Positions 59,480 through 64,000 of a stretch of DNA of 64,000 nucleotides are shown here, piece by piece. The position numbers were made by a program, and so were the translations under genes. The stretch is from Halicephalobus mephisto (Eukaryota > Nematoda > Chromadorea > Rhabditida > Panagrolaimidae). Within the stretch, counting starts at the first letter, position 1, and each line of letters opens with the position of its first letter. The stretch spans positions 682,001 to 746,000 of the forward strand of contig SWDT01000008.1 in assembly GCA_009193035.1 (NCBI GenBank), in the 5' to 3' direction. Below the pieces are notes generated by a model. It worked only from the letters and a program-made list of their open reading frames with translations. It did not search any database and was not told the DNA's origin.

Positions 59480-62472
59480 TTAGGAATTTTCGTTTTTGTC
59501 CTGATTTAGGTTCTGATCTGGATCCCGGGTGCCTATGAAGGTCGGAATCGCGGGCATGACGTCGAGGGATCTCTTGTGGCTTCGGGCGAAGCTGGTTCTT
59601 CTTTTTTGGAGAGTAGAAACGTTAGAACCAGAAGTGTACTCGATGGCCACCCTCTCCTTGTCGGACTTGAGTTCGGTTCTCCAAATGTACTGGATGAAGA
59701 TCCGTTTTTTGAAACCATAATCGGTCTCACCGCCTGGAATTTTAATCTTACAAAAAATCGAAATAAATTTAGTTACAAAAATATAAAAATTCGTTTTTAT
59801 ATTTTTATAAAACTTGGAATTTTAGATTTTTATTTTCAAAGTTTTTTAAAAATTTAGAAATTTTAAAATTTTTTAAAATTCAAATTTTGAATTGAATTTT
59901 GGAAAGTTTCGGAATTTTATATCGGATTTCAGAAGCTTCTATAAAATCCTGAATATCTTAGATGAAATTTTAAAGAAATTCAAAAATTTCTAAAAATATA
60001 GAAAAATTTGGAAAAAAATAAATTTCGAAAATTTCAGAAGCCTTTATGAAATTCGAGAAGATTCAAAAAAGTTTCACAAAGTAATAGAAAAATTAAAAAA
60101 TTTTAAAATTTAATGGAATTTAAATAATTAGAATTTACAAAGTAAATAAAAAAATGTTGTGGATCCGTGATTTTTATGACGAGGGTTATCCAGAAAATTT
60201 GAGACTAAACAGTTAACTTTTTCTATAGAGGTTTGTCGACAGAGATGGAAGTGAAAAAATATAATACAAGTTTTCTGAAATAACGCCTAACTGAATGGAA
60301 TTAGCATATAAGAATTTCTGATTACATTTTTCACATTATTTAACTGAGTGTAATCAATGAAAAAATTATATTCCAACAAAAGACTGATCTTAACTAAATG
60401 TAATGAACGTATTAATACTTTTCAACTGGAAATAAATATGGTCCAAATATGTTGATTACACCCAATTATGATCTATCTCCCATCAGAATACAATCCTGCC
60501 ATCGATTGCCGTCAGTTAGAATCAAATAAAATAATAATTATGATCAAGAGCTCTTCTGCGTTGATTCCATTTAGTTAGACATCATTTCAGAAAACTTGTG
60601 TAAAACTAACAAAGAGCGAGATTATCCGAATGTATATCCCGCACCCATGCAAAAAAGGAAAACCTGACTAAGATCTCACAATGAAAGAGAAAAGATGTGC
60701 GAAGAGAATATTCAAGTTTAGTTTGAAGTTACAGTAGAACTTGGATATAAGACACCCCGCTATAACATATCTCTTGTTATAGCATACGGTGAGTGAGTTT
60801 GGTTAGTCTGCCTTCAAATTTATCCCGATATAATATATCCTTTGTTAAAGATACGCTTTGCCCGGTCCCAAGGGAGGTATCTTATATCCAAGTTCTACTG
60901 TAATACTATCATCAAAATGGAAATGGAACAAGTTTATTTTGAAATTGTAATACAGTAGAACTTGGATATAAGACACCCCGCTATAACATATCTCTTTTAT
61001 AGCATACGGTGAGTGAGTTTAATTAATCTGTCTTCAAATTTATCCCGATATAATATATTTTTTGTTATAAGATACACTTTCCTTGGTCCCAAGGAGATAT
61101 CTCATATCCAAGTTCTACTGTATTAATTATTGTCAAGTTCTCAAAGCTTTGTCATTTTTAATCTTTGAACGAATAATTCATCTGGTTTCGATCAGCGCGG
61201 TAGAGAATAAATGTATTCGTTGTTTCCTTACAGTCTACAGGACTCTTCATGTTGATCGAGGTTCCCTGGATATTATGTTTATATTTAATATTGTCTTATA
61301 TTGTATTTCTGTTTAATGAAATGTTAGATCATGGTGGGACTTCTGGTCCATGTAGAGATGAGAAATAAGCACAAATTGACTTATTGAGCCGGAAACATGA
61401 AATATAAAATGTTGGATCGGGCACCCATCCTTAATGGGAAGCACAACCGACAGAAAGCGGTTAGTCCCGAACGGATTGCCTTAGCACAAAGAAAGAACGT
61501 TTGGTCCCAAATGGATTGTCTTAGTACCGACAAGAGAACATACAGTTTCTCTTGGTGGGAAGTGGAGTTGTTATGTTTATGTCGATTTCGACATAGTATT
61601 TCGTTGTACTGTGCCTGAGGCATTTATTTAATAAACCTTTTTTATACTATTTTCCTTCCTCATTCAGACGTGGGTTACTCAGCGTGACAGATACAACAAA
61701 AAACAACTTCAATAATTACTCGCAATCTACTTAATTCCCAGCCATCTCGTGGTTGTAAATCCTAATTCGCCTCAGGGGATTTCCCTTCAGGACCAACGCT
61801 ATGTAGGTTTGCACTCAAATGGATAAGTGCATGACTTAGTGGAAAAATATAAAGGAATAGTTACCTTTAGTGACCGGACTGACTAAGCTTATTATCCGAT
61901 GGAAATTGTGGCAGGTCTTCCAGTAACTGAAGTACCTGCTGACTCGGAAGACCTTATGCAACGGCACTGGCTCCATCCCCGCTCCGTTTATCCGGTTTCT
62001 GTAAGCCATCTTCAATTGGCCCTTCGCCATCAGCATCGTCACGTGGTAGAAGGTCCTCAAGGAATCCGTGGAGTAGTACCTCGTCGCAGTTCCTGTGTCC
62101 TTCCACCATGGTGCAGAGTCTTCTACGATCGAGTTGAAGTCCACTATGTCTCCATCAACGACGAAACAGTAATTTTCGGTGACGACATTCGGAGGGGCTT
62201 TGCTCAAGTACCGTACTGGACATTTGATCGTGTTCACTAAGGCCCTCTGGGTGTCGAAAGGCTTGGAATCGACACAGTAGACAGGGATGGGAGTTTCGTC
62301 CTTCCCAAGGTGGTACTGTATGACTTCAGTTTCCGGAGGATCGAATTCTGGAGTTTTAAATTCCAATTTTTTCTCAACACGAAACCTACCGTGTTCGACT
62401 TCGACCATGGCCGCGTTGACTGCGATCGGGAATTCTATCACCGATTCGTCTTGGGAAACCGACGATGCCTTT
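59480..62472 (-). CDS. Uncharacterised protein with WKTC/FHRI motif, paralogue B (5' end not found)
   Basis: Two exons are clear: 62472-61865 and 59733-59480 (TAA at 59482-59480), joined in phase across a 2.1 kb intron, giving about 287 residues. No transmembrane segment or known catalytic motif is visible. The long exon encodes a globular-looking domain (VIEFPIAVNAAMVEVEHGRF, RALVNTIKCPVRYLSK, SLRTFYHVTMLMAKGQLKMA) leading into KVFRVSRYFSYWKTCHNFHR. After the splice come FKKRIFIQYIWR and a basic Ser/Arg-rich tail. The same KV-R-V, WKTC, FHRI and FKKR-F-QY-WR words occur in the neighbour at 63286-64000, so the two are tandem paralogues. The first exon starts in mid-codon, and no upstream ATG exon could be fixed between 62473 and 63230. 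I do not recognise the family; function unknown. Confidence 0.85.
60266..60599 (+). mobile_element. 334-bp terminal-inverted-repeat element (MITE)
   Basis: Left end ACAAGTTTTCTGAAATAACG continuing CCTAACTGAATGGAA; right end TTCCATTTAGTTAGACATC continuing ATTTCAGAAAACTTGT. About 28 of 34 terminal bases pair. No coding capacity. Inside the paralogue B intron. Confidence 0.85.
60732..60900 (+). mobile_element. Tigger/pogo-like MITE, copy 1
   Basis: 169 bp with perfect 21-bp inverted ends (CAGTAGAACTTGGATATAAG + A). TA flanks both sides (60730-60731, 60901-60902), the Tc1/mariner-superfamily target-site duplication. The CAGTAGAAC start resembles pogo/Tigger termini. Confidence 0.88.
60953..61120 (+). 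mobile_element. Tigger/pogo-like MITE, copy 2
   Basis: 168 bp, close to copy 1 and in the same orientation, 52 bp downstream. TA at 60951-60952 and 61121-61122. Substitutions in the right inverted repeat (CTCATATCCAAG instead of CTTATATCCAAG). Confidence 0.87.
61330..61835 (+). repeat. Dispersed two-part element, copy 2
   Basis: Matches 4445-4560 (GACTTCTGGTCCATGTAGAG here) and 5110-5200 (TTTCCCTTCAGGACCAACGC here) in order and orientation. The centre has an internal echo (CGGATTGCCTTAG/TGGATTGTCTTAG) and TTTAATAAACC near 61627. Open frames of 73-80 residues on both strands give no recognisable protein. Confidence 0.55.
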
Positions 62473-63232
62473 CTGAAAAAACATAATTTTTCAATTTTGA
62501 AAATCAAATATGATAGAAACTGAATTTTCCCAAATTAAAAATATTTTAAAATTTTCCATAAACTTTTAAATTTATAAAAATTACAAGTTTGAAAATTTTG
62601 AGAATATTTAAATTAAAAAATTTCTGAAATTTTGTGAAAAATTTTAGAATTTAGTAAAATTTCTTAAATATTTTTAGTTTTATGATTTTCAGAATCCAAA
62701 ATGAAGTTCTGAAAATTTCGGAAATTTCATAAAAGTTTCTTGAAGGATTTAGAGTCTCATGAAAATTTTTGAATTATTCTAAAATTTTATAGAGAATTTT
62801 GAAGTTTTTAGAATTTTATAAATAATTCTGAAATTTCTAAACTTCTGTTTCTAGAAGATTCTGAAGTTTTTAGAATTTTATAAATGATCCTAAAATCTCT
62901 AGATTTCTGTAATGGATTCTGAATCCGTTGAAACTTTACAGAAAATTTTGACTTTTTTGAGATTCTATAAAATTTTCTAATCTTCTAGAATTTCATAAAT
63001 ATCTTTATAAATTTCCTAAAATTCTTTAACTTATTCGAAACTTCTAGAGTACTGTAACAGATTCTGAAATTTCTCAATTTGTAAAAAATTGCAAAACTTA
63101 AAAAAAATCGTAATTGTGAATTTTGGAATTTTTTTTATAAATTTATTTCGGGGATGATTTTGCACGACTTCCACTTTTGGTTTTTACAGTACTGTTACTC
63201 CGTAATTTTTCTTGTTTTGGAAATTCAAATTC
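62473..63232. other. Spacer between paralogues, first exon(s) of B expected here
   Basis: AT-rich, with TTCTGAAATTTCTAGA-type sequence. No ATG exon with a matching phase could be chosen. Confidence 0.4.
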
Positions 63233-63264
63233 TTTATTAGCACCAATAATAAATAAAATTTATT
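63233..63264 (-). terminator. Polyadenylation signals of paralogue A
   Basis: Minus-strand AATAAA at 63264-63259 and 63238-63233, 22 and 48 bases after the stop. Confidence 0.6.
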
Positions 63265-63285
63265 GATAATTTGCTTTCTGGAAGC

Positions 63286-64000
63286 TCATTTCGAAGGTCT
63301 CCAGGATCTGTTAGGAGTTCCTGATCGTTTTTTTTTCCAAGAATCGTCGCTGGCCGTCGTGGAAGCCCTTGAAAGCGGTCTTCCACTGCTTGAGGGCTTG
63401 GAACCCAGGTCGCTGGGGACTCTTCTTCCGGAAAAAGTTGACGATGACGACATAGATTGTAGTTTCTGAAGATTTAAATAAATAGGATTAAATTCAACTT
63501 TTTTACCCTTCTTCGATCTTCTGGATCCGCGACGAACCTCAGAAGCCGTTGTCTTCTGGGGTCGAATTCCTTCTGGACTCTTGCTTTTTCGTAAGGTTTC
63601 GCGTTTCTCCAAAGATACTGTACAAACAACCTTTTCTTAAATTCTTTGTTTTCGTTTTTGTCTTCTGGGGTTACTGTATCTATCATCGTAACGATTCTGT
63701 GGAAACTTGTACATGTCTTCCAGAAACTGTAGACTCTGATGACTTTGTAAACGTTGCCCAGAGGGACCTTCTCGCCCCGATGACCCTTCATGGACGACAC
63801 GCAGATGGAGGACCTCGGGGTGTTTACTGTAGAATGGACGCTGGTCCCGGGGTAACTCGCTGCTGATTCGACTGTCAAGAAGGCAGAAGTCGGTTTCGAA
63901 GGGCCGGGTACCGTGTAAGCGCTGGTGGTGGACATTGCCATCGAGGAGGGGCCCGAGGGACCCGGGGTGGCGGTGATCGTCTGACCTCCGGCGAGTCTTG
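63286..64000 (-). CDS. Uncharacterised protein with WKTC/FHRI motif, paralogue A (5' end beyond window)
   Basis: Exons 64000-63507 (open to the window edge) and 63465-63286 (TGA), separated by a 41-bp intron, encode the last 223 residues. A Ser/Thr/Pro/Gly-rich stretch (TITATPGPSGPSSMAMSTTS) precedes NVYKVIRVYSFWKTCTSFHR, then IVTMIDTVTPEDKNENKEFK and RLFVQYLWRNAKPYEKARVQ, then a strongly basic Ser/Arg-rich tail (SMSSSSTFSGRRVP, SWKKKRSGTPNRSWRPSK). The WKTC-FHRI and FKKR-F-QY-WR blocks align with paralogue B without gaps of note. The gene is GC-rich compared with its surroundings, consistent with real coding. Family and function are not recognised. Start codon unknown. Confidence 0.85.

Noticed and set aside
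63100..63235. Minus-strand open stretch KQEKLRSNSTVKTKSG after paralogue A
   Set aside because: Lies beyond the stop and the AATAAA signals of paralogue A with no acceptor; low-complexity Lys/Ser content.

Overview
The window is nuclear DNA of a nematode, most likely a rhabditid of the Caenorhabditis type. The evidence is TTTCAG/TTTTAG splice acceptors, splice acceptors placed directly before start codons (spliced-leader style), nematode-expanded families (transthyretin-related secreted proteins, a DEG-3-group-like nicotinic receptor subunit), a cog-1/Nkx6 homeobox gene, and a 22-base SL1 look-alike. The DNA is very AT-rich and most of it is non-coding tandem and dispersed repeat. Exon junctions below were worked out by hand from splice signals, reading phase and family similarity.

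Layout. 49-5368 (-): seven visible exons of a nicotinic acetylcholine receptor alpha-type subunit; the signal-peptide exon is not securely found. 5.4-20 kb: no convincing gene, but stacked minisatellites, a palindrome-rich satellite and a few islands of ordinary composition. 20.3-25.2 kb (+): two tandem transthyretin-related genes (144 and 143 residues) with no intron position in common. 25.4-34.0 kb (-): a complete five-exon cog-1 (Nkx6) homeobox gene, convergent with the second ttr gene; its 4.8 kb intron lies inside the homeodomain. 34-58.6 kb: about 24 kb without a supported gene, made of many different tandem arrays (about 40-230 bp units), MITE copies and a tRNA-Asp-like sequence. 59.5-62.5 kb and 63.3-64.0 kb (-): two paralogous genes of a family I do not recognise, the second running off the window edge; the last intron of the first is full of terminal-inverted-repeat elements.

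Functionally the genes do not form a pathway. The receptor is a membrane cation channel subunit, the ttr products should be secreted, and cog-1 is a transcription factor with a Groucho-type repression motif. Little suggests an operon. The most unusual content is in the repeats: satellite families shared between distant arrays, a MITE amplified together with satellite DNA, two TA-flanked Tigger/pogo-like MITEs side by side, a 480-bp block present both in the cog-1 intron and upstream of cog-1, and the SL1-like 22-mer in that same intron.
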